From: JBBECJ01 sp963763325
GTDB taxonomy: Bacteria > Chloroflexota > Chloroflexia > Thermomicrobiales > CFX8
DNA: 60,439 bases
Assembly: GCA_963763325.1 (NCBI GenBank)
Contig: CAVXOL010000013.1
Location: 1-60,439 of the forward strand
Reading direction: 5' to 3'
Positions 1-10,267 of the stretch are shown here, piece by piece; the first letter of the stretch is position 1; each line of letters opens with the position of its first letter. The position numbers and the translations under genes are program-made. A model generated the notes under the pieces. That model was not told the origin of the DNA. It saw only the letters and a list, made by a program, of their open reading frames with translations, and made no database searches.

Positions 1-127
1 GCCGCGCCGCAAGGGGTTGTGTCGCACACGCGAGTCGGCGATGCTGCGCCGTGGAATGTTAGCGTCCAACCCGACCCCATCGATCAGGCGGGAGTGGTCA
101 CGACGAGTGAGGAAGACCGGCTAGACG

Positions 128-1564
128 ATGACATCGACACCGGTTGCTGCGCCGTCGGACGCGTCGCCCACGGACGGGTTGTCGGTGACGGACGCACGCC
201 GCTTCATGCTGACGGTCTGCCTGGCGTCGGTCACCGGGCCGATGAACTTCTCGATGCTCTCGGTCGCCTTGCCGTCGATCGCTGACGACCTGAACGTCTC
301 GATCGCGACCGGCGCCTGGCTGTTCATCGTTCCCAGCCTGGCGCAATCGTCGTTGCAGTCGATCGGCGGGCGGCTCGGGGACCTCTTCGGCTACCGGCGG
401 ATGTTCGCGATCGGCGCGCTCGGCTTCGTCGTCGCCTCGGTGCTGGCAGCGGCAGCGCCGACCTTCTGGGCGCTCGTCGCCGGCCGCGTGCTGATGATGG
501 TTGGCAGCAGCGCGATCCAGCCGAACATCGGCGCGCTCGTGCGCGTCCACATGCCTGCTGCGCGCCGCGCCAGCGCGTTCGGCACGCTGGTCGCCTCGAT
601 CTCGCTCTCCTTCGCAGCCGGACCGCTGATCGGCGGCGTGCTGGTCGCGACGATCGGCTGGCGCGCGCTGTTCCTCGTGGCCGTGCCGGTCACCCTGGTC
701 GCCGTCCTGCTGTCGCAGCGCTGGGTGCCGGCCGACCCGTCACACGACGGCACCCGGCGCGAGCTGGATATCGTCGGGGCAGTCCTCTGGTCGCTGTCTG
801 TGATCGCGATCATCCTGCCGCTCACCCTCGGCGGCAACGGGACGCTCGACCCGCTGCTCCTGCCGGTCGTCTATCTCGGGACCGGCCTGCTGCTGGCCAC
901 TTTCATCGACTGGGAACTGCGCCAGGCGGAGCCGGTCGTCCAGGTCCGGCTCTTCCTGACGCGCACCTTCCGGGCAGCGGCATCGAGCGAGTCGTTCATG
1001 AACATCACCTTCTTCCCGATCTCGCTCGCGCTGGCCGTCTTCCTGCAGGACATCCAGGACCACTCGACGACCCTGGCCGGTGTCGTCCTGACGATCGGCT
1101 CGATCTCGACCGTCCTTGGCTCGATCGTCGGCGGGCGGCTGGCCGATCGGCTCGGACGCCGACGCCCGGCCGTCTTCGGGCGCTGCGTGGCCGTGCTCGG
1201 CACGATCCCGCTCCTGACGATGGACCAGTCCACCAGCCCGGTCGTCGTGGGATTCTGGCTGCTGGTCATGTCCCTCGGAGCGGGACTGTCGTTGGCGGCG
1301 GTGCAGTCGGCTGCGGTCGAGTCCGCCCCGCGACGCTACAGCGGCATGGCGACCGGCGTCTTCTCGACCGCTGCCAACCTGGGCGGCATCATCGGCATCA
1401 CGCTGACGTCGGTGGCGCTCGGGGACAACGCCGACCTGGACGCCTTCCAGACCATCTTCGTCCTCTACCTCGCCACCTCGCTGCTCGGCACCCTGATCAC
1501 GACGCGCGTCGAACCCTGGCCGGAAAGCGACGAGGATGCCCGGGCCGGTGCCACCACGGGCTGA
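128..1564 (+). CDS. MFS drug-exporter-like transporter
   Basis: A 478-residue polytopic membrane protein of the major facilitator superfamily, DHA2/EmrB-like in length and layout. The N-terminal half has the family's helix 2-3 loop signature (GGRLGDLFGYRRMF, about residues 78-91). A second copy, GGRLADRLGRRRP, follows near residue 336, as expected from the internal duplication of MFS proteins. It should sit in the inner membrane and export small molecules by proton antiport; the substrate cannot be read from sequence. The ATG at 128 has a GAGGAAG purine run 14 bases upstream, which is a long spacing. The gene lies 170 bp upstream of the rifamycin phosphotransferase on the same strand, so a resistance role is plausible but inferred. 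Confidence 0.85.
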   Translation: MTSTPVAAPSDASPTDGLSVTDARRFMLTVCLASVTGPMNFSMLSVALPSIADDLNVSIATGAWLFIVPSLAQSSLQSIGGRLGDLFGYRRMFAIGALGFVVASVLAAAAPTFWALVAGRVLMMVGSSAIQPNIGALVRVHMPAARRASAFGTLVASISLSFAAGPLIGGVLVATIGWRALFLVAVPVTLVAVLLSQRWVPADPSHDGTRRELDIVGAVLWSLSVIAIILPLTLGGNGTLDPLLLPVVYLGTGLLLATFIDWELRQAEPVVQVRLFLTRTFRAAASSESFMNITFFPISLALAVFLQDIQDHSTTLAGVVLTIGSISTVLGSIVGGRLADRLGRRRPAVFGRCVAVLGTIPLLTMDQSTSPVVVGFWLLVMSLGAGLSLAAVQSAAVESAPRRYSGMATGVFSTAANLGGIIGITLTSVALGDNADLDAFQTIFVLYLATSLLGTLITTRVEPWPESDEDARAGATTG

Positions 1565-1734
1565 TGACCGCCACTGGCGAACACGCCCTACTGAAACCGC
1601 GGCGCCGAATTCAAACTGGCCGGGGATCTGGAATCGACCGTGCGCCACGACGCTCCCGGTATCCTTTCCCTGAGTAGCATCGGGGGTTGGGCCGGCGAGA
1701 CACTCTTTAGAGCACGCACAAGGGGAGGGCGCGA

Positions 1735-4330
1735 ATGGACCGCTACGTGCTGGGTTTCCAGGAGATCGACCAGACACATGTTGCGCTAGTTGGCGGCAAG
1801 GGCGCGCATCTCGGGGAGCTGTCACGCATCGACGACGTCCACGTACCGGCTGGCTTTTGCGTGACAACCGACGCCTTCCAGCGGATCATCGCGGAAGCGC
1901 CGTCGATCGACGTCGGCTCGCCCGGCTGTCGTGCCTGAAGCCGACGACCGCGAGGCGATCAGCACGCTCAGCGCGGAGATTCGTCGGACCATCGAAGCGA
2001 TCGCTATCCCCGACGATCTGGCGGCGGCGATCATCCGCCAACTCGCCCGGCTCGGCGAGCAGGCCGCCTACGCCGTCCGATCCAGTGCGACGGCGGAGGA
2101 CTTGCCAACCGCCTCCTTCGCGGGCCAGCAGGACACCTACCTGAACGTCGTCGGACCGGCGGCGATCCTCCAGCACGTCAGCCGCTGCTGGGCCTCGCTC
2201 TTCACCGAGCGGGCCGTGACCTACCGCCTGCGCAACGGCATCGACCACCGCAAGGTCCAGATGGCCGTCGTCATCCAGCAGATGGTCTTCCCACAGGCGG
2301 CCGGCATCCTGTTCACGGCCGACCCCGTCACGGGCAACCGGAAGGTCATCTCCATTGACGCAAGTTTCGGCCTCGGCGAGGCTCTCGTCTCCGGCCTGGT
2401 GAACGCGGACACCTACAAGGTGCTGGATGGCGAAGTCGTCGCCAGAACGATCGCCACCAAGCAGCTTGCCATCTACGCCTCGCCGGCAGGCGGGACACAG
2501 GAACAGGCGATCGAGCCGGAGCGGCAGGATCAGCCAGCGCTGACCGATGCGCAGGTCGTGCGGCTCGCGCAGTTGGGTCGGCGGATCGAAGCACACTTCG
2601 GCCACCCCCAGGACATCGAATGGTGCCTGGCCGACGATGACTTCCAGATCGTCCAGAGCCGGCCGATCACAACACTGTTCCCGATCCCCGTCGCTGGCGA
2701 CCACGAAAATCACGTCTATCTTTCCGTCGGCCATCAGCAGATGATGACTGACGCCATCAAGCCGCTGGGGATTTCTCTGTGGCAACTGACAGCCGGAAGG
2801 CCCATGTTCGAGGCTGGCGCGAGGCTGTTCGTCGATGTCACCGAGGGACTCGCGTCGCCCGCGAGCCGCGCGGGCCTGATGGAGATGCTGGGGAAATCCG
2901 ATCCGCTGTTCAAGGACGCGCTCCAGACCGTCCTCGACCGCGGTGACTTCATCCGGTCGCTCCCGGACGACGGTCCCGCTGGCGCTCCGCCCACCTTCGC
3001 CCCGCCAGCCCCGATCGAGACCGATCCGGCCATCGTCACTGAGTTGATCGAGCACAACCAGGCATCAATCGCCGCCTTGAAGCGCGACATCCAGGGAAAG
3101 ACCGGATCGGCGCTGCTCGACTTCATCCTGGCCGACATCCCGGAGATGAAGCAGATCCTGATGGATCCGCGGAGCTTTCAGGTCATCATGGCAGGGATTG
3201 ACGCCACCTGGTGGCTCAATGACCAGCTACAGGCGTGGCTGGACGAGAAGAACGCGGCCGACACACTCACGCAGTCCGTCCCCAACAACGTCACGTCGGA
3301 GATGGGGCTGGCACTCCTGGACGTCGCGGACGTGATCCGCCCGCATCCGGAGGTAGTGGCGTTTCTGGAACACGTCGAGGACGATGGCTTTCTGGACGAG
3401 TTGCCCAGACTCACGGGCGGCCGGGAAGCGCGAGACGCGATTCAGTCCTGGCTCGACAAGTACGGCATGCGCTGCGTCGGCGAGATCGACATCACCAGGC
3501 CGCGCTGGAGCGAACGCCCGACCACGCTCGTGCCTCTGATCCTCGGCAACATCAGGAACTTCGAGCCGGGCGCCGGCAAGCGCCGCTTCGAGCAAGGACT
3601 GCAGGAAGCCCTGAAGAAGGAGCAGGAGCTACTGGAGCGCCTGCGTGCCATGCCGGACGGGGAGCAGAAGGCCGAGGAGACCAAACGGATGATCGACCGG
3701 GTCCGGACCTTTGCCGGCTACCGGGAGTACCCGAAGTACGGCATGGTCAATCGCTACTTCGTCTACAGGCTTGCCCTGTTGGAAGAAGCCGAGCGCCTTG
3801 TGCAGGCAGGCGTGCTTCGTGAGAAGGAAGACATCTTCTACCTCACATTCCAGGAACTCCACGACGTCGTCCGCACGAACCAGGTCGATGACCAGCTCAT
3901 CCGCCGGCGCAAGGAGGCGTTCGAGTCGTACCAGTCGCTCACACCGCCCCGCGTGCTCACGTCGGACGGCGAGGCCATCGCCGGGGCGTACCGACGCGAC
4001 GATTTCCCGGCCGGCGCGCTGGTCGGCCTGCCAGTCTCCGCCGGGACGATCGAGGGCCGCGCCCGTGTCATCCTCGACATGGCGGAAGCCGATCTCCAAC
4101 CGGGCGACATCCTGGTCACCGCCTACACGGACCCCAGTTGGACGCCCCTCTTCGTCGCGATAGCAGGCCTGGTGACGGAGGTGGGCGGCTTGATGACCCA
4201 CGGCGCCGTGATCGCACGCGAGTACGGGTTGCCGGCCGTCGTCGGCGTCGAGCATGCCACCCGGCTGATCCAGGATGGCCAACGGATCCGCGTCCATGGA
4301 ACGGACGGGTACATCGAGATCCTGTCATAG
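1735..4330 (+). CDS. rph: Rifamycin-inactivating phosphotransferase (frameshifted)
   Basis: Rph transfers the beta-phosphate of ATP to the ansa-chain hydroxyl of rifamycins and so inactivates them. The order is an N-terminal ATP-grasp domain (VGGKGAHLGEL at the start, AYAVRSSATAEDLPTASF, then GILFTADPVTGNRK), a central rifamycin-binding domain (NNVTSEMGLALLDVADVIR) and a C-terminal swivelling His domain with THGAVIAREYGLPAVVG. The catalytic His is coded at 4199-4201, about residue 823, matching the known position in Listeria Rph. Total length of about 864 residues is normal for the family. The frame changes once between about 1890 and 1931, consistent with one inserted base; the downstream frame reopens near a GTG at 1931. 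The ATG at 1735 follows AGGGGAGGG. The related PEP synthases lack the rifamycin domain, so Rph is the better call. I saw no rifamycin-associated element upstream. Confidence 0.9.
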
Positions 4331-4389
4331 TGGACCGGGCCAGCACGGAGCCGAGCGTCATGTCGTCAATCAGAAAGACGAGTTGGCAC
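4316..4389. repeat. Left copy of ~70-bp direct repeat (rph 3' end)
   Basis: From TCGAGATCCTGTCATAG (the last codons and stop of rph) to about 4389, the sequence is repeated almost exactly at 5557-5637, on the far side of the IS630 element. This left copy is in its native position at the end of rph. Confidence 0.8.
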
Positions 4390-4390
4390 T

Positions 4391-5555
4391 AGTGCGTCTG
4401 CAAGCAACATAGTGTGATGCCTGGTAGTCTTGGTGCCATGAAGACTCCGATTCGTGTCCGTGCGCTCACGGATGACGAGCGTGACAGCGTGGAGGCTGGC
4501 TTGCGCTCGCCTGATGCTTCGGTCCTCCGCCGCTGCCAGATTGTCTTGGCGAGCACGCGTGGCCAGACGGTGCTGGAGATCGCCGCCGCGCTCGGCTGTA
4601 GTGACCAGTGGGTCCGTGATGTCGTGCGCGCCTTCAATACCGATGGGCTGAGCAGTCTCCAGTGCTGGTCGCGTCGCCCGCACACGATCCACGTCGCCTT
4701 CGACGCCGCGGGGTGTGAGCGGCTCCGCGAGTTGTTGCACCGCAGTCCGCGTGCGTTTGGCAAGCCAACCAGTGTCTGGACGCTGACCTGCTGGCTGAGG
4801 TGGCGGCGAGGAAGGACTCACCAGCGCGCCGGTCAGCCACGAACAATTACCGCAACACACTCACCCGACTCGACATCCGTTGGCAACGCGCCAGAGACTG
4901 GATCGCCAGTCCGGACCCGGCATACGCCCAAAAAAACAGCGGCGTGACCAGTTGATCGCGCTGGCCAGGGAGCGGTCGACGTGGCTGCTGGGCTACCAGG
5001 ATGAAACCTGGTGGAGCCGCGTTGCCCGGCCAGCACTGTCGGCGTGGGGCGAACCGAAGCAGCCACTGCGGCTGGTCGATGTCGCCGTCCCCGCTGACGA
5101 TCCGGCTCCAAAGGCGTTGGCCTGCTATGGACTGTGGCTGCCAGAGCGGGGCGAGACGTGGTTGCGCTTCGTCGATGGTCTGCTGGTCAGCGCGCTGACG
5201 ATCGACTATCTGACGTGGTGCGCCGCGCAGGCGGCTGCTAGGCGATGACGACGCTGGTCCTGATCTGGGACAATGCTGGCTGGCACGTCAGTCATCAGGT
5301 GCGTGACTGGCTGCGCCAGCACAACCAGACGGTGGCGCGCTCCGGCAGGGCGTCCGGCTCGTGCCGTGCTGGTTGCCCAGTCGCAGTCCGTGGCTCAACC
5401 CGATTGAGCCGAAGTGGGGCCATGGCAAGCGGCAGGTGGTTGACCCTGACCGCGTGCTCGATCCTGACGAACTCGAGGAGCGGGTCTGTCAGGTGTTCAG
5501 CTGTCCGCGCTATCCGCATCTGACCCTATCCAACGATGTCGCTTGATGCTGCACT
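4391..5555 (+). mobile_element. IS630-type insertion sequence, decayed
   Basis: The left terminus AGTGCGTCTGCAAGCAACAT (4391-4410) and the reverse complement of the right terminus (5536-5555, AGTGCAGCATCAAGCGACAT) agree at about 15 of 20 positions, giving terminal inverted repeats around a broken IS630/Tc1-mariner transposase. The left flank has the TA expected of an IS630 target; the right flank reads TG. The element lies between two copies of a ~70-bp direct repeat that includes the rph stop codon. Confidence 0.75.
4438..5546 (+). pseudogene. IS630 family transposase, multiple frameshifts
   Basis: The reading starts at MKTPIRVRALTDDERDSVEA, continues through an N-terminal helix-turn-helix (VLEIAAALGCSDQWVRDVVR) and then needs three frame changes (near 4790-4880, 5240 and 5350) to reach the catalytic DDE parts: GYQDETWW, LIWDNAGWHVSH and WLPSRSPWLNPIEPKWGH. 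The last block is the IS630/DDE_3 C-terminal signature with the final Glu. More breaks than in the neighbouring genes, together with diverged terminal repeats, suggest a dead element rather than sequencing error alone. Confidence 0.8.
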
Positions 5556-5556
5556 G

Positions 5557-5637
5557 TCGAGATCCTGTCATAGTGGACCGGGCCAGCACGGAGCCGAGCG
5601 GCATGTCGTCAATCAGAAAGCGCGTTGGCACCAGGGT
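5557..5637. repeat. Right copy of ~70-bp direct repeat (rph 3' end)
   Basis: Near-identical to 4316-4389, with one substitution in the first 60 bases and a small indel near AAAGACGAG/AAAGCGCG. It includes a copy of the last rph codons and stop, directly after the IS630 right terminus. This is far longer than the 2-bp TA duplication IS630 normally makes. Confidence 0.8.
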
Positions 5638-5724
5638 CATCAGTGCCATTACCGATGCAGTCGACGGGGCGAGTTGAGCGCGGTCGAGATGTCCATTGAC
5701 GTTGCCCATTGAGCCGGGTGGTAC

Positions 5725-6930
5725 TCAGGTGTCGTTCCGGATCTGTCCATCGTATGGGCCGTGCGACTTCGCCAACTGCTCGAGCAATCTAACGCCGTAT
5801 GACGGTCCCGGTAATGCCTCGATCTCGCGCTGTACGTCGGCAGCCCGGTCCCGGTAGGTCGGGGTTTCGAGCACTTCACAGACTGCCGCTCGTATGCGCT
5901 CCGGTGAGCGGGCGTCGCGGTCCAACGCCAGGCCAACACCCAGATGCTCGATGTGCCGCGCATTCCGGAACTGGTCAGCTCCCAGTGGCGTGGCAACCAG
6001 CGGGAGTCCTGTCGACAAGGCTGCCATCGTCGAGCCGTACCCTGCATGAGTGATGAAGACGCTGCAACGTGGCAGCAACTGGTTATAGGGATAGAACGAC
6101 TCAAGATACACATTCGACGGCAGCGACGCATACTCCTGCAAGACCTGATGACGGCCACCCGCCAGCACCAATGTGACCGGTTCGTCTCGTAGCGCTTCAA
6201 CGATTGCCGCGAAGAGCTCTGATGGATTCCCAAACGCGTCCGTCGACCCAAACGCCGCATGGACGATGGGAAGGTTCGGCACGTGCGCGAACCAGTCGGG
6301 CAACGGATCGTCCTGCCACTGGTTGAACGGGATCGGCCTGAGGAAGTGCGCAGTCTGCGGGACCCACTCGTCGTCGGCGACCCAACTGCGCGGCATACCA
6401 GGTAGCGCCAGGTACGGATACGGCACGATCGGATCGTCGATCACAGGCAGGTCGTACGCCTGCCGCAACTGGTTCAGGGCCAGATCGTAGTGCTGGCGGA
6501 GCGATTCGGGATAGAACCAGATAAAGGAGCCGACAACGTGTGGGATACCGAGCAGTTCCCCGGCCAGATAGCCGCCAAACTCCATTGAGTCGCGCACGAT
6601 GACATCGGGTCGCCACGCCGCAAGCGCTGGGAGGAGGTCAGCAATAAAGGCACGGGCCGCAACGCCACGGACAGTCCGTGTCTGGAAGGCCAGAAGCCAA
6701 TCGTGGAGCGACGGGAAGTTGGCCAGGTCCGGATAGTCACCAGTTGTGCGCCATTCCCCCCAGCTTCGCCCAGCAGCGATGCCCGTAATACCGGCCTCCG
6801 TCACGACTGGGAGCGACGCGGAGGGGGTCGCAAAGCGCACCTCGTGGCCTGCCTGCAAGACTGCGTGGGCGAACGGAATCAGCGGCTGAATGTGCCCACT
6901 GCCGGACGTCGACGTAAACAGCACCCGCAT
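5725..6930 (-). CDS. GT1 family glycosyltransferase (macrolide/antibiotic type)
   Basis: A 401-residue GT-B fold glycosyltransferase of family GT1. The N-terminus MRVLFTSTSGSGHIQPLIPF is the typical acceptor-domain start. The donor-site motif HAGYGSTMAALSTGLPLVAT followed by PLGADQFRNA near residue 310 is the nucleotide-sugar-binding signature. Relatives add sugars to macrolides, aglycones or sterols; some Streptomyces members inactivate macrolides. I chose the ATG at 6930 because AAAGGAAG lies about 9 bases upstream and the N-terminal motif begins there; the frame stays open further upstream but without family resemblance. The position beside rph and an MFS pump makes a drug-modifying role possible but unproven. 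Confidence 0.82.
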   Translation of the reverse strand: MRVLFTSTSGSGHIQPLIPFAHAVLQAGHEVRFATPSASLPVVTEAGITGIAAGRSWGEWRTTGDYPDLANFPSLHDWLLAFQTRTVRGVAARAFIADLLPALAAWRPDVIVRDSMEFGGYLAGELLGIPHVVGSFIWFYPESLRQHYDLALNQLRQAYDLPVIDDPIVPYPYLALPGMPRSWVADDEWVPQTAHFLRPIPFNQWQDDPLPDWFAHVPNLPIVHAAFGSTDAFGNPSELFAAIVEALRDEPVTLVLAGGRHQVLQEYASLPSNVYLESFYPYNQLLPRCSVFITHAGYGSTMAALSTGLPLVATPLGADQFRNARHIEHLGVGLALDRDARSPERIRAAVCEVLETPTYRDRAADVQREIEALPGPSYGVRLLEQLAKSHGPYDGQIRNDT

Positions 6931-6998
6931 CCCGATCTTCCTTTCTTTATATGCCCGAGCGACCGATCTGCCCTGACATCGCTGAACGCGAGAGGACC

Positions 6999-7142
6999 TC
7001 ACAACGCGCGTATCGTTGCGAGGATCGTCGGCGCCACATGCATACTGCCATGCGCGTGGATCAGCACGAGGATAGAGACAATCATCAGGAAGATGAGAAC
7101 GCGTAGTACATGACGGATCATGAGACGCGTTGGGTGAATCAT
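6999..7142 (-). CDS. Small hydrophobic protein, uncertain
   Basis: A possible 47-residue protein (MIHPTRLMIRHVLRVLIF...) with one hydrophobic segment of about 20 residues (VLRVLIFLMIVSILVLIHA). No good ribosome-binding site precedes the ATG. It lies just upstream of the glycosyltransferase on the same strand and could be a small membrane peptide or chance. No family recognised. Confidence 0.25.
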   Translation of the reverse strand: MIHPTRLMIRHVLRVLIFLMIVSILVLIHAHGSMHVAPTILATIRAL

Positions 7143-7903
7143 GAGGGAAAGCAGGGCTGAACCTGGCGGGTGACATGTGTCTGAGCATGACACACGCACG
7201 AGTTGCAACAGGTCTGGCCTGGTATGCAACGCACGCTGGGCCATATCACTCTTGCTGGAGTTGCTGTCTCATGCCGCCCATCCTAATCCAGTGCAGGGGT
7301 ATTGGCAGTATAGGCGAAGCGGACGTTGCGTGGATTACCTCATGCGCGCGTGCGTCGAAGGTGGCCGTTGTCATTACGCCGCTACGGTTCTACCGGTGAA
7401 CTGTGATGGGAATCATTCCACGGGGAGCTGAATCCGCAAGCGCGCCGCAGCACCCTTTCGCAACCGCCGACTCCTGGGTACAGGCCTTATCCATTCCCCA
7501 GCGAGGAACGGCGGCTGCCACCCACAACCTGCCACGCATACACACCGCACTGAAGTGCGGACATGTCGATCGCTTCTGCTCGGGGAGTGCATTCGCACTC
7601 ATTCCCAGTATCACCCTGCCAGCGCCGTAAGTTCCATCGCCCTCGCCGAAGCCCTCGACAGCAACGTCCCGGCGGCGTCGACGTCCGAGCCTCGCTTGAC
7701 GAAGAGTTTAAACGTGTGACGGCCTCACTGGCGAAAGCGACCTATTGACAACACATGGCTCGAATCGCGTGGTCCGGTAGTATCGACAATGGACGAGTCG
7801 GGTAACAACATCCAGGCAATCCAGATTACTCGTCCATAATACCCACCAATTACCCGGTGAATGAGCACGACATGAGATCTCCAACCATAGAATCTATCTC
7901 AGA
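7143..7903. other. Intergenic stretch without supported genes
   Basis: About 760 bases between the glycosyltransferase region and the IS5 element. Base composition is a little less GC-rich than its surroundings. Open frames here are short, lack ribosome-binding sites and resemble nothing I know. I see no RNA gene or clear hairpin. Confidence 0.5.
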
Positions 7904-8753
7904 TCAGCTAATCGGTGGTAGCGGCGGAACCAGAGTGAGTCCACAGGCGAGCTTAGCATCCCCGAGGTAGTTCTGGCTCTTCTTCTCCCAGCGAATCAGG
8001 ATTCCCCGACACATCGACAGCCAACTCAGTGTGCGTTCGACGACCCACCGCCGGGCTGGCTGCTGCGTCGGGCGAGGTGGCCGCTCGTCGCGAATCAGCG
8101 CGATGTGCGGCTGGTAGTCATGATCGAGGCAGGCACCGTAGCCGGTGTCGTTGTCATAGCCCTTGTCCAATACCAGATGCTGCTCGTAGCCGGCCTCAAC
8201 TGGCGGACGCTCCAGGACGATCGCCTCGATCGTGGCATCCAGTAACTGGGCATCCGGGACGTTGGCACCAGCGATTGTGATGCCCAGCGGCCCACCATCA
8301 GCCTCAACAATCAGCGAGCGTTTCACGCCGTTTTTCGCACGATCAGTGGGATTGGGACCATCTGGTCCCCCCTTTTCGAGCCTTCCCCAGCGCGGTGTCG
8401 GCCGCTTGCCATGCCCAGTCACAGCCGTCCAGTTCCTCACAGGCTTCCTGGATCACGCCCCACAGCCGGTCGAAGACACCCCGCTCGACCCAACGTTGGA
8501 AGGTGCGATGCACCGAGGCGTCATCCGGATACTCCCGCGGGAGATGATTCCATTGACAGCCCGTCCGCAGCCGGAAGATGATGGCGTCGAACGCGGCGCG
8601 TTGGTCGATCCGCTTGCGGCCACGTGGCTTGGGTGGATCCAGTTCGGTCAGGATCGGCGCGATGATGGTCCACAGGTCGTCGGAGGCTTCCCAGATCGGC
8701 GGCAGTGGCTCACGGATCTTCTTTTGGTCGTCCCATGCGGTTCCTCCCTTCAT
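7904..8753 (-). mobile_element. IS5 family (IS427-like) transposase in two overlapping frames
   Basis: The first frame (8753 to about 8370) carries the IS5 N-terminal region: LRTGCQWNHLPREYPDDASVHR, then the start of the catalytic core WQAADTALGKARKGG. The second frame (about 8370 to 7904) continues with PNPTDRAKNGVKRSLIVEADGG, LVLDKGYDND and the C-terminal RWVVERTLSWL. Together they make one DDE transposase of about 280 residues. The frames meet at a run of six C and four T on the plus strand (8367-8376; A4G6 in the mRNA). IS427-group elements are known to use two overlapping frames, so the shift may be functional slippage. Terminal repeats were not resolved. Confidence 0.8.
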
Positions 8754-8989
8754 CAAGAGAGCCTCGCAGGGTTCATGCCTTCTGAGATGCTCGGAACATG
8801 GACGTTTGACGCCCATGACCGGCCATCTTCACCGGACCGGATCGCTTCTGAGACATCCAGACGTAGTCGGCCGTCATGCAACACTGCAAAGTCTCGCAGG
8901 CGCGCTATGATCACCACCACACCGGATCGAGTGTTCGATCGGGTAACAGCCCCCGGCCGGGTAGCTGTCGGCTCGCGAAGAAACAGGGG

Positions 8990-10146
8990 ATGAACTTGAA
9001 TCAGTTGACGATCGCAAACCCATTCGCCGATCTGGACGTGGCGCAATTACGTCGCCGAACCAGCGCGAAGTGGAAAGTCTATCCCGACGATGTCCTGCCC
9101 CTCTGGGTGGCCGAGATGGACGCCGTCATCGCGCCGCCGATCGCCGCCGCCGTCCAGGAAGCGCTGGAGATCGGCGATACCGGCTATCCTTCGGCCCCGC
9201 TTACGCGGAGGCGATCGCCTCCTTCGCCAGCGACCGCTGGGGCTGGTCGTTCGACCCAGCCGCGACCTCGATGGTGGCCGATGTCATGAGCGGCGTCAAA
9301 GAGGTCTCCCGTGCCCTCGGCGGCAACGACGCGGCAATCGTCGTCACGCCACCCGTCTACCCGCCATTCTTCGGCGTCGCGCAGAAGCTCGGACGGCCGA
9401 TTGTCGCAGCCCCGCTCGACGCCGAGGGCCGGCTCGACCCGGCCGCGCTGGAGGCTGCCTTCACCGAAGCGACTGCCGATGGCCGCAGCGCGGTCATGCT
9501 CCTCTGCAACCCGCATAATCCGACCGGCACCGTCCACACCCGCGCCGAGCTGGAGATGCTGGCCAGCCTGGCCCGGCAGCACGGCGTCCGCGTCGTCTCG
9601 GACGAGATCCATTCGCCATTGATCATGCCGACCGCAACCTTCACGCCCTACCTGAGCGTGGCCGGCGCTGAGTCGGACTACGCGGTCCTCTCCGCCTCGA
9701 AGGGCTGGAACCTGGCCGGCTTCAAGTCCGCGCTGGTCGTCGCCGGTGCCGATGCCGCTGACGAGCTCAAGTCGTTCGGGTTGTACGGCGCCGGCCACAT
9801 CGCCGTCATCGCCCACACCGCCGCCTTCAACCACGCCCGCGACTGGCTCGACGGCGCCATCTCCGGGATCGACGCCAACCGCCATCTACTGGGCGATCTC
9901 CTCGAAACCCACCTGCCGGAGACTCGCTACCAACTCCCTGAAGCCACCTACCTCGCCTGGATCGACTGCCGCGAACTCGACCTGGGCGACGATCCGGCCG
10001 CAGCCTTCCTGGAGCAGAGCCGCGTCGCGCTCTCGTCCGGAACCGGCTTCGGTACCGAAGGCAACGGGTTCGCCCGCCTCAACCTGGCGACGTCACCCGA
10101 AATCCTGACTGAAGCCGTCGAGCGGATGGCCAACGTCCGCAACTAA
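8990..10146 (+). CDS. MalY/PatB family C-S lyase (frameshifted)
   Basis: A PLP-dependent class I/II aminotransferase-fold enzyme of the MalY/PatB family, which cleaves cystathionine or other cysteine S-conjugates. Seen in order: SAKWKVYPDDVLPLWVAEMD at the start, the cofactor region CNPHNPTGTVH, SDEIHSPLIM and the Schiff-base lysine in SASKGWNLAGFKSA. One base is missing near 9190, so the first 66 codons and the remainder are in different frames; joined they give about 385 residues, the family norm. The ATG at 8990 has only a weak AGGGG directly before it. It may serve sulfur amino-acid turnover together with the cysteine genes at 45-53 kb, but is not linked to them. Confidence 0.8.
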
Positions 10147-10192
10147 CGTTGGACGACCACAACGAGCGTGAGATCGGCTCTCGCGCAACATG

Positions 10193-10235
10193 CAGAAGAT
10201 GGAACCGCCCATATACCGGGCGGTTCCATCTTCTG
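10193..10235. terminator. Bidirectional terminator hairpin
   Basis: A perfect 18-bp inverted repeat (arms 10193-10210 and 10218-10235) with a 7-base loop ATATACC. It lies between the convergent ends of the MalY/PatB gene and the RCC1-repeat gene, so it can stop transcription from both sides. Confidence 0.85.
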
Positions 10236-10267
10236 ATCTCCACCTGCCAGCCGAGGACCTTGAGTGC

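Noticed and set aside
1..127. Partial upstream gene at the left edge
   Set aside because: No frame in the first 127 bases shows recognisable sequence.
1565..1734. Rifamycin-associated element upstream of rph
   Set aside because: No match to the known actinobacterial palindrome was found.
740..1867. Long antisense open frame (375 codons) over the MFS gene, and similar ones over rph, sigma/anti-sigma and thiolase
   Set aside because: Composition is Arg/Gly/Asp/Gln-rich shadow sequence of GC-biased codons, with no family resemblance; the opposite strand is a clear gene.
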